Below are positions 8,746 to 17,177 of a stretch of 64,000 nt of DNA, in pieces. The DNA is from Streptomyces sp. NRRL S-337 (GTDB lineage Bacteria; Actinomycetota; Actinomycetes; Streptomycetales; Streptomycetaceae), in the NCBI RefSeq assembly GCF_000720175.1, contig NZ_JOIX01000057.1, positions 22,455 through 86,454 on the forward strand, read 5' to 3'. Both the position numbers and the translations under genes were made by a program. Within the stretch, counting starts at the first letter, position 1, and each line of letters starts with the position of its first letter. The notes beneath the pieces were generated by a model. It was not told the DNA's origin and searched no databases. It worked only from the letters and a program-made list of their open reading frames with translations.

Positions 8746-8890
8746 GGTGTGCAGGGTCCCACCCCACCTGTGGTCGGGGCCACAGGCGCGCGGCGTGCCC
8801 CGGCGCCGTACGCCACCTTGACGCGCCCCCGTCGGCTCCCTACCTTCAGTGCGCCCGGAGCGGATCTGCGGCCGGAGGGGACACGGACCG

Positions 8891-10690
8891 ATGCGCCTAC
8901 GCCGATGGGGCACCGCCCTGACACTGCTGCTCCTGATCACCGCGCTGCCGGGCACCGCGCTCGCGCCGGCGGCCGCGGCAACCACGGCGCCGACGGCGCC
9001 CCGCCCGCTGCCCCGGCTCTTCGACAACACGGCGGTGAGCGACAACTCCCGCCCCGTTGCGGCCGATTTCGACGGTACGGGCCGCTCGCTGTCCGCGCAG
9101 GACCTGGCGGCGGCCGGCTGGTCGCCGGGGAGCGTACTGACCCTCGACGGCGCACGACTCCGCCTGCCGCGCAGCGCGGCCGGGACGCCGGACAACGTAC
9201 GGGCCGCCGGCCAGGCGGTCGCGGTGCGCGGCCGGGGTGATGCGCTGACCTACCTGGTGGCCGGAACGGGTGGCCAGGTGGCCGGCCGCGGAACCGTCCA
9301 CTACCGGGACGGCTCGCACAGCGCCTACGAACTCATCGCTCCCGATTGGCGCTCCGGTCCGCTGAGCACCAAGGCGGTGGCGCTGCCGCACGTCAACGGC
9401 CCGGACGGGCAGTCGGCCGGTCCGGCGCGGCTCTACGCGGTGACCGTACCGCTGCGGCCGGGGCGGGAGGTGGCGTCGGTGGTGCTGCCGCCCGCGCCCC
9501 CGGCCGAGGCCGCCCTGCACGTCTTCGCGCTGTCGGTACGGGACACCGGGCGCGGCCGCACCGGGAGTTGGGCGGCGAGTACGACCGGCTACCGCGCCGT
9601 CGGCCCCTTGCAGGACCGTACGGTGCGGCTGGTCGTCCACAGCGGCGCGGGCGGGCCACGGGCGCGGATCCGGATCGCCAACACCTTCGCGGCGGCACCG
9701 GTCGCCATCGGGGCGGCGAGCATCGCGGTGCGCGGTACGGGGGCGGCGGCCGACGGCCGGCCCGTGGCGCTGACCTTCCGGGGGCGGGCCGGGGCCCGGA
9801 TACCGGCCGGCGCGGAACTGTTCAGCGATCCCGCGGCCTTCACCGTCCCCGCGGACACCGATCTGCTGGTGAGCCTGCATCTGCCCGGGACGGTGACCGC
9901 GGCGCCGGTGCACCAGGAGGCGGCCCAGCTCTCGTACGTGAGCGCCGACGGCAGCGGCGACCGCACCCGGGACACGGACGGCGGCGCCTACCCGCAGACC
10001 ATCGCCTTCTGGCCGTTCCTGACCGGTCTGGAGACCGACGGCGGGCCCGGCTCGATCGTCGCGCTGGGCGATTCGATCACCGACGGGGTGAAGTCGACGA
10101 GCGGGGCCAACCGCCGCTGGCCGGACGTCCTCGCCCGCCGCTTCGGGGCCCAGCACGCGCTGCCCCGTTACGGCGTGCTCAACCACGGCATCTCGGCGAA
10201 CCGCATCGTCACCGACCGCTATCAGGGCGACGGGGTGAGCACGGACACCGGAGGGGTGAGCGCCCAGCACCGGCTGGAACGGGACGTGTTGGCCCAGGCG
10301 GGGGCGCGGACCGTGGTGGTCTTCGAGGGCATCAACGACGTGCGCTGGGGCACCCCGGCCGAGGACGTCATCGCCGGTCTGCGGGCGCTGGCCCGGCGGG
10401 CGCACGAGCGGGGGCTGCGGGCGGTCGCGGCAACCCTCACGCCGTGCGGGGGCTACCCCGACTGCACCCCGGCCGCGGAAGCCCGCCGTCAGGCCGTCAA
10501 CGCCTTCCTGCGCGACGGCGCCGGGCAGGGTGCCTTCGACGCGACCCTGGACTTCGACGCCGTACTGCGCGACCCGGCCGCTCCGGCCCGCATGCGCCCC
10601 GCCTACGACAGCGGCGACCATCTCCACCCGGGCGACGCGGGGCTGCGCGCGCTGGGTGAGTCGATCGAGCTGAGGACGCTCGTGCCCTGA
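8891..10690 (+). CDS. Secreted SGNH/GDSL-family hydrolase with N-terminal accessory domain
   Basis: A 599-residue exported protein. The signal peptide ends near residues 30-35 (LAPAAAA). A beta-rich accessory domain spans about residues 40-380. The catalytic SGNH domain starts at VALGDSITDG (Ser about 394), with block III in FEGINDVRWG and the terminal block DHLHPGDAG giving the Asp and His. Enzymes of this layout are extracellular esterases, often active on cell-wall or plant polysaccharide acetyl groups. The ATG at 8891 was chosen because it opens the signal peptide and follows GGAGGGG. Confidence 0.85.
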   Translation: MRLRRWGTALTLLLLITALPGTALAPAAAATTAPTAPRPLPRLFDNTAVSDNSRPVAADFDGTGRSLSAQDLAAAGWSPGSVLTLDGARLRLPRSAAGTPDNVRAAGQAVAVRGRGDALTYLVAGTGGQVAGRGTVHYRDGSHSAYELIAPDWRSGPLSTKAVALPHVNGPDGQSAGPARLYAVTVPLRPGREVASVVLPPAPPAEAALHVFALSVRDTGRGRTGSWAASTTGYRAVGPLQDRTVRLVVHSGAGGPRARIRIANTFAAAPVAIGAASIAVRGTGAAADGRPVALTFRGRAGARIPAGAELFSDPAAFTVPADTDLLVSLHLPGTVTAAPVHQEAAQLSYVSADGSGDRTRDTDGGAYPQTIAFWPFLTGLETDGGPGSIVALGDSITDGVKSTSGANRRWPDVLARRFGAQHALPRYGVLNHGISANRIVTDRYQGDGVSTDTGGVSAQHRLERDVLAQAGARTVVVFEGINDVRWGTPAEDVIAGLRALARRAHERGLRAVAATLTPCGGYPDCTPAAEARRQAVNAFLRDGAGQGAFDATLDFDAVLRDPAAPARMRPAYDSGDHLHPGDAGLRALGESIELRTLVP

Positions 10691-10712
10691 GCGGCCTCGA
10701 ACCGGTGGTCCG

Positions 10713-11507
10713 TCACGCCCCCACGGACTGTACGTCCAGGTCCACCACGACCGGGGCGTGGTCCGAGCCGCCCTTGCCCTTGCGCTCCTCGCGGTCGACG
10801 TAGGCGTCGGAGACGGCTTTGGCGAAGGGGGCGTTGCCGTAGACGAGGTCGATGCGCATACCGCGGTTCTTGGGGAACGCGAGCTGGCGGTAGTCCCAGT
10901 AGGTGTACGGGCGGTCGTACTTGAGGGGGCGCGGGACGACGTCCGACAGGCCGGCCTCGCGGAGGGCCTGGAGGGCGGCGCGCTCGGCGGGGGTGACATG
11001 GGTGGAGCCGACGAAGACGGCGGGGTCCCAGACGTCCTCGTCCGTGGGGGCGACGTTGTAGTCCCCGAGGACCGCGAACGGGCGGTCGCCCGCCGCGTCC
11101 TCGGCGACCGCGGTCTTCAGGGCCTCGAACCAGCCGAGCTTGTAGGTGTAGTGCGCATGGTCGACCTCGCGGCCGTTGGGGACGTAGACCGACCAGACCC
11201 GGGCCGCGCCGCAGGTCGCCGAGATGGCCCGGGGCTCCTCCACGCCGTCGTACTGCGGCCCGCCGGGGAGGCCGATGACGACGTCCTCCAGCCCGACCTT
11301 GGAGAGCACGGCCACGCCGTTCCACCTGCCGTTGGCGTTGACCGCGGCCTCATAGCCGAGCTCGCGGAGCTGCTCGTACGGGAACTGCTCGGCGGTGCAC
11401 TTGGTCTCCTGGAGGCACAGCACGTCCGTGCCGGAGCTCTCCAGCCAGGCCAGCAGCCGCGGCAGGCGGGCGGTGATCGAATTGACGTTCCAGGTCGCGA
11501 TGCGCAT
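10713..11507 (-). CDS. xthA: Exodeoxyribonuclease III (AP endonuclease)
   Basis: A 264-residue EEP-fold nuclease starting MRIATWNVNS. Conserved blocks are visible: the N-terminal Asn in ATWNVNS, the metal-binding Glu in CLQETK, GDYNVAP (Asp/Asn), a long middle loop, and GSDHAPVVVDL (Asp-His) at the end. It removes AP sites and 3'-blocking groups during base-excision repair. It converges with the SGNH gene across 22 bp. Confidence 0.93.
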   Translation of the reverse strand: MRIATWNVNSITARLPRLLAWLESSGTDVLCLQETKCTAEQFPYEQLRELGYEAAVNANGRWNGVAVLSKVGLEDVVIGLPGGPQYDGVEEPRAISATCGAARVWSVYVPNGREVDHAHYTYKLGWFEALKTAVAEDAAGDRPFAVLGDYNVAPTDEDVWDPAVFVGSTHVTPAERAALQALREAGLSDVVPRPLKYDRPYTYWDYRQLAFPKNRGMRIDLVYGNAPFAKAVSDAYVDREERKGKGGSDHAPVVVDLDVQSVGA

Positions 11508-11745
11508 GTCTGCAAACCTACCGCCCGCCACTGACAGCCCGGGTCCGGTCCCGGCCCGGTCCCGGCCCGGGCTCGGCTCGGGCCCGCTCGGCGGGGCCCG
11601 GACGCGGGGGAAGCGGGCCTGTCAGGGCCGGGCCTGTGGGGGCCAGCCTGGGGGAGCCAGCCTTTGGGACCCAGCCTTTGGGGCATCGGCCGCCCGGGAT
11701 TCAGCCCACGGGCGGTTCAGCCCACTGCGGTCAGCCCACCGCGGT

Positions 11746-12387
11746 TCAGCCCACGGCGGTGTGGCTGCCGGGGGTGAGCCGGCCGTGGTCCGTACCGCCG
11801 AGCTTGTCGATCATGGAGTCGTAGATCGGGCGGGCGTGGTCCTGGAGCAGGCTGTCGTGGATGTCGATGGCCCGCCGGGGCGCGACCTCGCGGACGTAAT
11901 CGATCACTTCGGCAACCTTGTTCCAGGGCGCGTGGACGGGCAGCAGCAGGGTGTCGACCGTACGCCCCTCGGGGACCGTGAGCGCGTCGCCGGGGTGGAA
12001 CACCGCGCCGCCGTCGAGGAGGTAGCCGACGTTGGTGACCCGCGGGATGTCGGGGTGGATCACGGCGTGCAGCTGGCCGTGCACCTCGACCTCGAAGCCG
12101 GCCGCGGTGAAGGTGTCGCCCTCGCCGACGGTGTGGACGCGGCCCGGGAAGGCGGCCGAGAGCTGCTCGGCGACGCTGGCGAGGGTCCAGATCTCGGCGC
12201 CGGGGTTGGCCTCCATACCCGCCCGCAGTCGGTCCTCGTGGAAGTGATCCATGTGCTCGTGGGTGACCAGGATCGCGTCCGCGCCGACGGCCGCGTCCTC
12301 CTCGCTGAAGACACCCGGGTCGATCACGAGCGTCTGCCCGTCCTTCTCCAGCCGGACGCAGGCATGGGTCTTCTTGGTGAGTTCCAT
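11746..12387 (-). CDS. MBL-fold metal-dependent hydrolase
   Basis: A 213-residue protein with the metallo-beta-lactamase metal site THEHMDHFH (HxHxDH), a third His in GQLHAVIH and an Asp in FHPGDAL. It resembles the UPF0173/UlaG-like branch of MBL hydrolases. The substrate is unknown. The start MELTKKTHACVRLE fits the family. An ATG nine bases earlier (12396) is an alternative. It lies upstream of xthA on the same strand, separated by 238 bp. Confidence 0.82.
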   Translation of the reverse strand: MELTKKTHACVRLEKDGQTLVIDPGVFSEEDAAVGADAILVTHEHMDHFHEDRLRAGMEANPGAEIWTLASVAEQLSAAFPGRVHTVGEGDTFTAAGFEVEVHGQLHAVIHPDIPRVTNVGYLLDGGAVFHPGDALTVPEGRTVDTLLLPVHAPWNKVAEVIDYVREVAPRRAIDIHDSLLQDHARPIYDSMIDKLGGTDHGRLTPGSHTAVG

Positions 12388-12396
12388 GCCTGCCAT

Positions 12397-12947
12397 CTTG
12401 CCGCGCCGGGGAGCGAGCGGGGCCCCGGCGTGCTCCCTCGGCTCACGTCTCCCTGGCTCCCGCCTCTCCGGGTCACGTCTCCCCGGCTCACGTCTCTGAC
12501 ACGCGCGCGCCCGTGTCACCTGACCCGCCCACCCCCCGAAGGGGAGTGGGCGGCGGGGAAAAACCAAGGCGCGGGTGGGCGGCGGGGAGGGGGGCGATCA
12601 GGCAGTGCAGCCGACAAGGGGTGCGGGCGCGGCGCGCCCCGCAACAAGAGGTCCCGGGAGGCACCGCCGGCAAGAGGGGTGGCGAGGGCTGGGGCGCCCC
12701 GACGACACGAGCCGCAGACGATGCGCCCGGCACCAAGAGGACCCGGACGCGCTTCACCACCCACAAGACGACCGCACGCCGTGCACTCGCCCACAAGACG
12801 ACCGCACGCCGTCCACCCGCCCACAAGACGACCGCACGCCGTCCACCCGCCCACAAGACGACCGCACGCCGTCCACCCGCCCACAAGAGGCCCAGGCGGC
12901 GACCCCCGGCCCAAGGAGGCGACGAAGGCCCGCGGCCCCCGCTCCCC
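12397..12947. other. 551-bp repeat-rich non-coding gap
   Basis: Next to the MBL-gene start (12440-12497) GGCTCACGTCTCCC-type words repeat. GC-rich unpatterned sequence runs from 12500 to 12760, and a 30-bp minisatellite from 12761 to 12888. Open frames in several phases cross the minisatellite simply because its unit is a multiple of three. None has a recognisable domain. Confidence 0.7.
12761..12888. repeat. 30-bp minisatellite, four tandem copies plus partial
   Basis: Copies start at 12761, 12791, 12821 and 12851 with a partial copy at 12881. The first differs in gtgcactcgc versus gtccacccgc, and the rest are identical. The near-identity implies recent expansion. It lies directly after the 3' end of the pcaD-pcaC fusion gene, between it and the divergent side of the MBL gene. 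Confidence 0.95.
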
Positions 12948-14231
12948 TTAGCCCTCCGGTGTCGTTTCCTCGCGGATTACTTGCTGGGCGACCGCGAAGG
13001 CCGAGTTGGCGGCCGGGACACCGCAGTAGATGGCGGTGTGGAGGAGGACTTCCTTGATCTCCGACGGGGTGAGGCCGTTGCGGAGGGCTGCCCGGGTGTG
13101 CAGGGCCAGCTCTTCCTTGTGGCCGCGGGCGGTCAGTGCGGTGAGCGTGATGATGCTGCGGGTGCGGCGGTCCAGGCCCGGGCGGGTCCAGGTCTCGCCC
13201 CAGGCGTAGCGGGTGATGAAGTCCTGGAAGTCGCCGGTGAAGTCGTCGGCGGCGGCCTGGGCGCGATCGACGTGGGCGTCGCCGAGGACCTCCCGGCGGA
13301 CCTTGAGTCCCGCCTCGTACGTGCCACCGCGGTCCTGATCGGGCTGGGCGAGGCCGGACTCTATGGCGGCGGGGGGCGCCTGCGGGGGCGGCGGAGGTGC
13401 GATCTGCGGCTTGGGGGCGGCGGCGCCGATGGCCGCCTGTCCGCCGGGGCCGGGCTTGTCGTGCCAGGCGTTGGTGAAGTGCCGGATGAGCAGCTCGGTG
13501 ACGGCCGCGGGCTGCTCGACGGGCGCCAGGTGGGAGGTGCCGGGGACCAGGGCCAGGCTCGCGTCGGGTATGCCGGCGACCAGGGTGCGGGCGTCGGTGG
13601 TCGGGGTGACCTGGTCCTCGGAGCCGACGACGACGAGCGTGGGAACGCCGACCCGGCCGAGCGAGGAGCGCACGTCGTAGGAGGCCAGCGCCTCGCAGGC
13701 GGCGATGTAGCAGCCGGGGTCGGTGGTCCGCACCATCTGCACGGCCCATTCGACGATGGCGGGCTGAGCGCCGGCGAAGCCCTGGGTGAACCAGTGCTCG
13801 GGGGCGGTGCGGGCGATCGGGTCGAGTCCGTTGGTGCGGATGACGACGCCGCGCTGCCGCCAGGCGTCGGCGGTTCCGTAGCGCGGTGAGGAGGACACCA
13901 GTGCCAGGGAGGTGACGCGGTACGGGCGGGTGAGCGCCAGCTGGGTGCCGATGGCGCCGCCGATGTTGCAGCCGGCGTAGCCGAAGCGGTCCACGCCGAG
14001 GCCGTCGAGCGTGGCGATCAGCCGGTCGGCCAGCTCGGCGACGGAGGGCGCCGCGTGGGCGGGGGAACCGCCGTGTCCGGGCAGGTCGAAACGGATGACC
14101 CGCCACTGGCGGGTCAGCTCGGGGATCTGCCGGTCCCACATGTGCCATGTGGTACCCAGCGCGGCACCGAGGACGAGTACGGGGGCGTCGTCTGGACCAT
14201 CAATCCGGTGCTGCAGGGTCTTCTCACTCAC
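12948..14231 (-). CDS. pcaL: 3-oxoadipate enol-lactonase / 4-carboxymuconolactone decarboxylase fusion (PcaD-PcaC), lactonase nucleophile lost
   Basis: A 427-residue fusion. Residues 1-260 are an alpha/beta hydrolase of the enol-lactonase type (DLPGHGGS, VVVGSEDQVTP, TSHLAPVEQP with the catalytic His). A Pro/Ala-rich linker spans about 275-300. Residues 310-420 form a carboxymuconolactone decarboxylase domain (RREVLGDAHVDR, WTRPGLDRRTRS, NGLTPSEIKEVLLH, YCGVPAAN). Such fusions run two protocatechuate-branch beta-ketoadipate steps. The nucleophile elbow reads GCNIG, with Asn89 (AAC, 13965-13967) where Ser is expected, so lactonase activity is doubtful. The start is GTG. The first 24-30 codons lie in a duplicated segment. 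No other pca genes are nearby. Confidence 0.85.
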   Translation of the reverse strand: MSEKTLQHRIDGPDDAPVLVLGAALGTTWHMWDRQIPELTRQWRVIRFDLPGHGGSPAHAAPSVAELADRLIATLDGLGVDRFGYAGCNIGGAIGTQLALTRPYRVTSLALVSSSPRYGTADAWRQRGVVIRTNGLDPIARTAPEHWFTQGFAGAQPAIVEWAVQMVRTTDPGCYIAACEALASYDVRSSLGRVGVPTLVVVGSEDQVTPTTDARTLVAGIPDASLALVPGTSHLAPVEQPAAVTELLIRHFTNAWHDKPGPGGQAAIGAAAPKPQIAPPPPPQAPPAAIESGLAQPDQDRGGTYEAGLKVRREVLGDAHVDRAQAAADDFTGDFQDFITRYAWGETWTRPGLDRRTRSIITLTALTARGHKEELALHTRAALRNGLTPSEIKEVLLHTAIYCGVPAANSAFAVAQQVIREETTPEG

Positions 14232-14523
14232 CCGACCACGCTACCCACTCCGTGACGCGATCCTGACACCCGGGTCAGGAAGAGCCGTCGAAGCGGGGCC
14301 GCGGAGCGCGTCTGGAGGCGGGATCTTCGCAGGTCAGAGGCTCCCCGTGGAGACTTCGTGGACGACCGGTGGCCCGACTCGTCGTAGCTCACCCATGATC
14401 CGCCGGTACGGATCCGGCGCCGCCTTGCTCGTGATCAGGACCGGGGACTTCTGGCCCAGAGAAGCGGCGTTGCGGGGTGTGCGTCGACAGCTCGCTCACG
14501 CCCTGCGCGCTCTCAAATCTCAC
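14141..14523. repeat. 383-bp direct repeat, copy 1
   Basis: It matches 18329-18711 almost throughout (identical runs such as the last about 50 bases, with scattered substitutions and small compensating indels), at an offset of 4188 bp. It contains the first 30 codons of the pcaD-pcaC gene, its upstream region, and the 3' remnant of a gene related to the one at 46438-47010. Its outer edge at 14523 coincides with the artificial stop of the beta-family gene. Confidence 0.95.
14334..14451 (-). pseudogene. 3' remnant of a small membrane-protein gene related to 46438-47010
   Basis: On the minus strand, allowing frameshifts, the stretch reads LITSKAAPDPYRRIM, then VSYDESGH, then VVHEVSTGSL-stop. 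The intact protein at 46438-47010 ends with SQRIMVSYDEPGHPVVYTVSTVKF-like sequence in the same order. One C is missing after the GH codons, and one extra G follows the ATG. The missing C is also missing in the second copy of the duplication, so the gene was already broken before it was duplicated. Confidence 0.7.
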
Positions 14524-15446
14524 AGACGCCCCCATGACGTACCCGCGCCGGTGGGCGGCCAGTAGGGCGAGGAGACCAGGTCACGGCTGAGGGTGAAGAA
14601 GTCGTCGTTGCCGGGACGGGTCTTTGGGTAGACAAAGACCTGCCAGTCTGCCGCCGTGGTGTAACGCATGTTGGGATGCGGAGTCCCACGAGCCTGCAGC
14701 GGCATTCGCGGGTGCGTCACACCGAAGTCGCCGAAGTCAGGCACTTCTCCACGCCACTGGTCGCGAACCTGCTTCCAGAGAAGCGCATCTTCCCTCACTA
14801 CCGGCGTTGCTCGTCCGCGCGGGAAATTCGTCAGATTGACCGGGAAGGCACCAGCAGCCACGCACTCATGGCGCCAAGGCCACTGCGTCATGTGCTTGAG
14901 CGTGTCCAGCACCTCAACTGCCAGTGCTGTCCTTCCGTCCCGAGAATGCACAGGCCCAGCGTCAATGATCAGATCTATTTCCTCCGGCGCAGCGCGGAGT
15001 GTGCGGAGCATCTCGCGGACTCGTTCATCGTCCGGACGGCATTCTTGTGCGTCACGAGCCGACGAGATGCGTAGACAACCGCCCTGCTGGTGCCACGCCA
15101 TCACCGCACGAACCTCGGCGAGCGTCTCGTCGGTATCAGTACCCCTGAAGACCGGGCACATCGCGACCTGTCGCCAGCTCAGCGACTCGCCGACCCGCAC
15201 CATCGGACCGCCCGCATCGCCCTTGAGTACCTGCGCTGCCGGCAAGGTTCCGCAGTCGACCGTGAGGACCATTCCATTCGGAACATCTTCCATGGCACGG
15301 TCACAGAAGGTCTCCAGGAGATCCCGAACGTCGCAGTCGGGCACGACCTCCATCACCGGACGAATCTGGGACTGCACCTCCGCCGACGCATGCCCCAGTG
15401 CCAGAAACTCCCCCGCCTTGCCCTTGAGAATTGGAACGTAGGCCAC
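14520..15446 (-). CDS. Beta-family protein (phage-related), C-terminally truncated
   Basis: A 308-residue protein starting at a GTG (VAYVPILKGKAGEFLAL). It resembles the beta protein family (Pfam Beta_protein type), proteins linked to phage and defence-type gene sets whose biochemistry is unclear. Visible blocks are PVMEVVP near the start, IIDAGPVHSRDG in the middle, FPRGRATPVVRED, and WQVFVYPKTRPGNDDFF near the end. The frame ends ...SSPYWPPTGAGTSWGRL-stop exactly where the duplicated segment begins. The family normally continues beyond this point, so the gene was cut by that junction. The upstream flank in another frame reads WYFNWLSACCAWG, possibly the tail of a former partner gene. Confidence 0.65.
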   Translation of the reverse strand: MAYVPILKGKAGEFLALGHASAEVQSQIRPVMEVVPDCDVRDLLETFCDRAMEDVPNGMVLTVDCGTLPAAQVLKGDAGGPMVRVGESLSWRQVAMCPVFRGTDTDETLAEVRAVMAWHQQGGCLRISSARDAQECRPDDERVREMLRTLRAAPEEIDLIIDAGPVHSRDGRTALAVEVLDTLKHMTQWPWRHECVAAGAFPVNLTNFPRGRATPVVREDALLWKQVRDQWRGEVPDFGDFGVTHPRMPLQARGTPHPNMRYTTAADWQVFVYPKTRPGNDDFFTLSRDLVSSPYWPPTGAGTSWGRL

Positions 15447-15791
15447 CGGCTCCCCCAAGCACAGCACGCACTCAACCAGTTGAAGTACCAACCACTCTTC
15501 TCAGAATGACGCATCGTTCCCAGACTCGACAGAGTCTCGAATCAGCCATCCCGGCTCAAAGTGCGACGAACACCGCGAGGTCGGCCCCATCCCGTGCCCC
15601 GGAGCAAACAACGCGGCAGCGAAAAATGGTGTGCGGGGCCGACGGAACCGGGTAATGTCCTTGTCATGTTCTTCCAGACGCCGATTTACGAGTGAGAGCG
15701 TGATGGGCCCCTGCTGACGTCCTTCGGCGTCGCCGCGCCCGTCCCCCACCGATGAATCCGTAGATCACTTCACATCATTCCGGGAGAACCC
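15447..15791. other. 345-bp gap between beta-family and DUF6243-like genes
   Basis: The first about 80 bp could be the end of a lost partner upstream of the beta-family gene. The last about 130 bp is the leader of the small DUF6243-like gene and contains GGGAG ribosome-binding sequence. Base composition drops around 15500-15640 (CAGACTCGACAGAGTCTCGAATC), unlike the flanking genes. I see no RNA gene or complete protein gene. Confidence 0.45.
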
Positions 15792-16001
15792 GTGAGCAAG
15801 AACATCAACAACCCCGTGGGCATGGGCGGCGGCCAGCGCAAGAGGCTGTCCCGCGCCGAACGCCAGAACAACGGTCCGCACCGCAACCTCGACCGCCAGG
15901 GTGCCGCCGACCAGAAGGCGGAGCTGGTGCGCAAGATGCGCGAGAAGGCCAGCGCAGCCGAGGGCGCCGGTGATACGGGCGACGACACCGCACAGGGCTG
16001 A
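15792..16001 (+). CDS. Small basic DUF6243-like protein
   Basis: A 69-residue highly charged protein (MSKNINNPVGMGGGQRKRLS, then HRNLDRQGAADQKAELVRKM). It starts at a GTG behind CGGGAG. This is a widespread Streptomyces small-protein family that I recall as DUF6243. It is soluble, probably helical and glycine-rich at the start, and its function is unknown. It sits intact inside an otherwise decayed region, which suggests selection or a recent arrival. Confidence 0.8.
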   Translation: MSKNINNPVGMGGGQRKRLSRAERQNNGPHRNLDRQGAADQKAELVRKMREKASAAEGAGDTGDDTAQG

Positions 16002-16097
16002 CGCACCGCCGCCGCAGGGCGGCACCGCACGAGGCAGGGCCCGGACCCCGACGCGCGGTTCGGGCCCTGCTGCCGTACCGGGCGCGGCCGGTCCCGC

Positions 16098-16405
16098 TCA
16101 GCTCTGGCCGACCACCCGGGGCAGCCGCAGATTCAGCAGCCCCGTCACCGCCACCACCCCGAGTTGCACCAGCAGCGTCCCCACCAGTGCGTTCCCCGTG
16201 CCTAGCCCGGGCGACACCGCCAGCAAAAGCGTGCCGAGCGTCGCCACCCCACAGCCGGCGAGACTGCTGCGCGGTCACCATCATCCCGCTGCCCACCCCC
16301 GCCCGGCCCACCGGAGAGCACGATCCGCAGCAGCACCGGGTGCTGGAAGCCGTGGCCAGCCCGGCCAGCAGCAGACTGGGGAGCAGGTCCACGAACCCCA
16401 GGGTT
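16098..16405 (-). pseudogene. MFS drug-transporter C-terminal remnant with frameshifts
   Basis: On the minus strand three reading phases join into one transporter tail: GFVDLLPSLLLAGLATA, then FQHPVLLRIVLSG, then VGRAGVGSGMMVTAQQS, then GVATLGTLLLAVSPGLG..., ending NLRLPRVVGQS-stop at 16098-16100. The motif AGVGSGMMVTAQQ is typical of the last third of EmrB/QacA 14-TM efflux pumps. At least two frameshifts and loss of everything upstream show it is dead. Confidence 0.75.
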
Positions 16406-16851
16406 GATGATGCTTTCCGCGCTTCCGGTCGCCGAACTGCGCGGTCAGGCGGATGCACTCGCCCGGGAGATCCGCGAGGCCGATGTGCCTGTCCAGCGTA
16501 CGCACTGGGAGGTCGATCTGCTGGACTGAGCAGTCCAGCTGGCTGGGACGATATGGCGCGGGTAGCAGCTTCGGAGGCGCGCACCCACCGAGGGCTGGCG
16601 GCTTTCCAGCCCATTCCTGGCGAGTGATGAGCAACGCGGGAGTTCGACTCCCATCAACAGTGCAGCTCAGCACCGCGTACAGGTAAACGTGCACATTGCA
16701 CAGCACCACGTGCAGATCCGAGGCGGCGAGTGCGGCTTCGGGGTCTTCTCACATCGCAGCACCACGGAGAACGACGATCTACGGCGGATATGTTGGCGAT
16801 TTTGGTGGCGCTCCAGTCATCCATCGTGAATGAGACTTTCCGCGAAAGCCA

Positions 16852-16892
16852 GGTCGTTTGAGAACGCTGACCACAGTCGGTCTCAAACAACC
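16852..16892. repeat. 12-bp inverted repeat
   Basis: GGTCGTTTGAGA (16852-16863) and TCTCAAACAACC (16881-16892) are inverted with one mismatch and a 17-bp spacer. They lie about 290 bp upstream of the PIG-L gene. It could be an operator or the end of a lost mobile element. It is too far from the gene to be its terminator. Confidence 0.5.
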
Positions 16893-17177
16893 TGGTAACC
16901 GCGCAGGTCAGCAACCCACCACACGCAAGACACCTCCACGGGACGGCAGTTCGCGCCTGTACCTCGTTCGCGTGGCAACCCGACGCCTGGAAGGCCATCG
17001 CCGTGCCGGGAACAGCCAGGCGGGTCGGCGCGGTTGCATCGACCGAGGGACCGGCGCCGCACGGGCGGGGAACACGGAGACCACAAGGTCGTCCGCCCCA
17101 CCAGGATCCGGTCCCAGGATCGCGGTACACCCGCCGCGCACTCGGAACAAGACGTATTTCTGCAGGAGGACTGTTTT

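Larger units (their letters stand above)
16002..17177. other. 1.2-kb gap: decayed genes and an inverted repeat
   Basis: It contains an MFS-transporter 3' remnant (16098-16405, minus) followed by a 40-codon plus-strand frame (16407-16529: MMLSALPVAELRGQADALA...). That frame is coding-like in composition but I cannot assign it. From 16530 to 17160 the sequence has lower GC and mixed composition with no recognisable gene, except an inverted repeat at 16852-16892. The end holds the strong AGGAGGA site of the PIG-L gene. Confidence 0.5.

Noticed and set aside
4824..9240. Long plus-strand frames opposite the gluABCD and neighbouring genes
   Set aside because: They are antisense shadows of GC-rich genes with no motifs of their own. 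The minus-strand proteins have complete family signatures.
12761..12888. Regular 30-bp units suggesting a CRISPR array
   Set aside because: The units are directly adjacent with no unique spacers, and no cas genes are present. It is a minisatellite.
14334..14451. YRRIMGELRRVG on the minus strand, similar to an IS3/integrase-core motif
   Set aside because: With frameshifts the stretch fits better, and over its full length, to the C-terminus of the protein at 46438-47010.
16638..16652. GGGAGTTCGACTCCC, resembling a tRNA T-arm or attachment site
   Set aside because: The loop and stem lengths do not fit a T-arm, there is no acceptor or anticodon stem nearby, and no integrase gene is present in the window.
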